From the NCBI GenBank assembly GCA_013400975.1, contig WBMZ01000388.1:92618-156617 (forward strand): 64,000 nt of DNA, read 5' to 3'. A program made the translations under genes and the position numbers. The notes beneath the pieces were generated by a model. That model did not search any database and was not told the origin of the DNA. It worked only from the letters and a program-made list of their open reading frames with translations. This document shows positions 63,101-64,000 of the stretch, in pieces. The DNA comes from Atrichornis clamosus (taxonomy: Eukaryota; Chordata; Aves; Passeriformes; Menuridae). Each line of letters starts with the position of its first letter. Positions within the stretch are counted from its first letter, which is position 1.

Positions 63101-64000
63101 AGCTGGGGAAGGCAGAGAGGAAATCAACTGAGGTGTTCATGTTCTATAGCAAGGTGATGTAAGAACTTTATAAAAGGTGAATACATCTCTTGTATATAAA
63201 ACAAAAAGCAAGTCAGTCACTGTTCGTGTGCAGGAAAACTAATATCCCTTAGTCCAGGCAGCAAAGCGACCTTCTGAATCACTGAATGTTCCAAATTCTC
63301 AAGTTGTTCCTCACTCCTCAATTTTTCCTTGCAAGACTGAGGCGTGTCATCTTTGAGTGCATGTCATAAATCCCTTTCTTTGGCACCTCATTTTCAGTGT
63401 ATGGAAGAGGAGGAACTTGTATACTGACGATGCCATGAACTAAGCTTCTTCAGCTGAGCGTATGTCAAAATCTGAGTGCTTGCATGAACAGGAACATTAG
63501 TAAAATGACAACAGCTGCCTTAGAACGAGAGAGACTCAGTAGTGTACAGCAAATCATCTCTATGCAGATCACTAAAAGTCATCTTCTAATCCCATTTTGG
63601 GAATCATTCACTTAGCATTACTCTCATCTGTTGTACAGAGACCTGCTTCCTATTCCAGGATATAATATTTTCTCATATGACTTGGTTTGATGTTGCTATG
63701 TAAACAGCAGAAGGTGTCCTACCTTTTGGGAGAGGAATAGTGAAGTAAGGGAAAGAAATTAGATCTGCTGGATTTGCAGTCCATTTCAGTGACAAAAGGT
63801 AGGACGATCTGTCTGAATTGCTGCTGGATAACTGTGTAAAGTAGAACCAAGGTTAGCAAGCTTAGGTGACTGCAACTGTGGGCTTCTCAGCCTTGACATG
63901 TGTTGACTTCCCCAGTGTGATAGCAAGTCAGTGACAGGAGCTGACACCTTTGGAAATATTTCCCCAGTGTCAGCCAGTTCCCAGTGTGGTGGGTTTGTGT
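60150..64000. other. Gene-free stretch to window end
   Basis: No gene is supported. Overlapping minus-strand frames at 62,492-62,866 (124 codons) and 62,875-63,063 have no recognised domain and no paired splice sites. A poly-T run lies near 62,258-62,268. The last 20 bases end in GT-rich sequence that may belong to something beyond the window. Confidence 0.5.

Noticed and set aside
63980..64000. GTGGTGGGTTTGTGT at the right end, possibly the first bases of another repeat
   Set aside because: It is cut off by the window edge; too short to assign.

Overview
This window looks like nuclear DNA of a bird. It is AT-rich, non-operonic and has no long open frames. It carries three recognisable 3' ends of CR1-type LINEs (about 22,680, 56,635 and 59,986), the dominant LINE family of birds, and one solo long terminal repeat of an endogenous retrovirus (22,961-23,345). 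Interspersed repeats are sparse, as expected for birds. I cannot place it below class Aves, and I recognise no protein-coding gene by homology.

Layout: 1-44,170 is an intergenic or intronic desert. It holds low-complexity tracts, a 73-bp tandem duplication (9,819-9,964), a 17-bp tandem duplication (18,104-18,137), one CR1 fragment, one well-supported solo LTR, one weaker LTR-like segment (about 31,880-32,460), and several homeodomain/octamer-rich stretches that could be conserved noncoding elements. About 44,370-45,010 is a CpG island, the only clear promoter candidate here. At its centre (about 44,453-44,757) is an array of roughly 51-bp units, each bounded by TTCCCGCC / GGCGGGAA. These motifs match the E2F consensus and overlap Sp1-type GC boxes. 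The array changes orientation midway and forms a large inverted repeat around a perfect 18+1+18 palindrome at 44,577-44,613.

From 45 kb to 64 kb the sequence is AT-rich again. Good splice signals suggest a plus-strand transcription unit leaving the island: a donor at 45,224, a 117-bp exon candidate at 46,891-47,007 and an acceptor before 49,120. These three pieces join in a consistent phase into a 133-codon frame that I do not recognise, so it may equally be a noncoding RNA or chance. Two further CR1 ends lie at 56.6 and 60.0 kb.

The strongest item is the E2F/Sp1 hairpin array in the CpG island. Everything called a gene here is a hypothesis from splice signals and open frames only.
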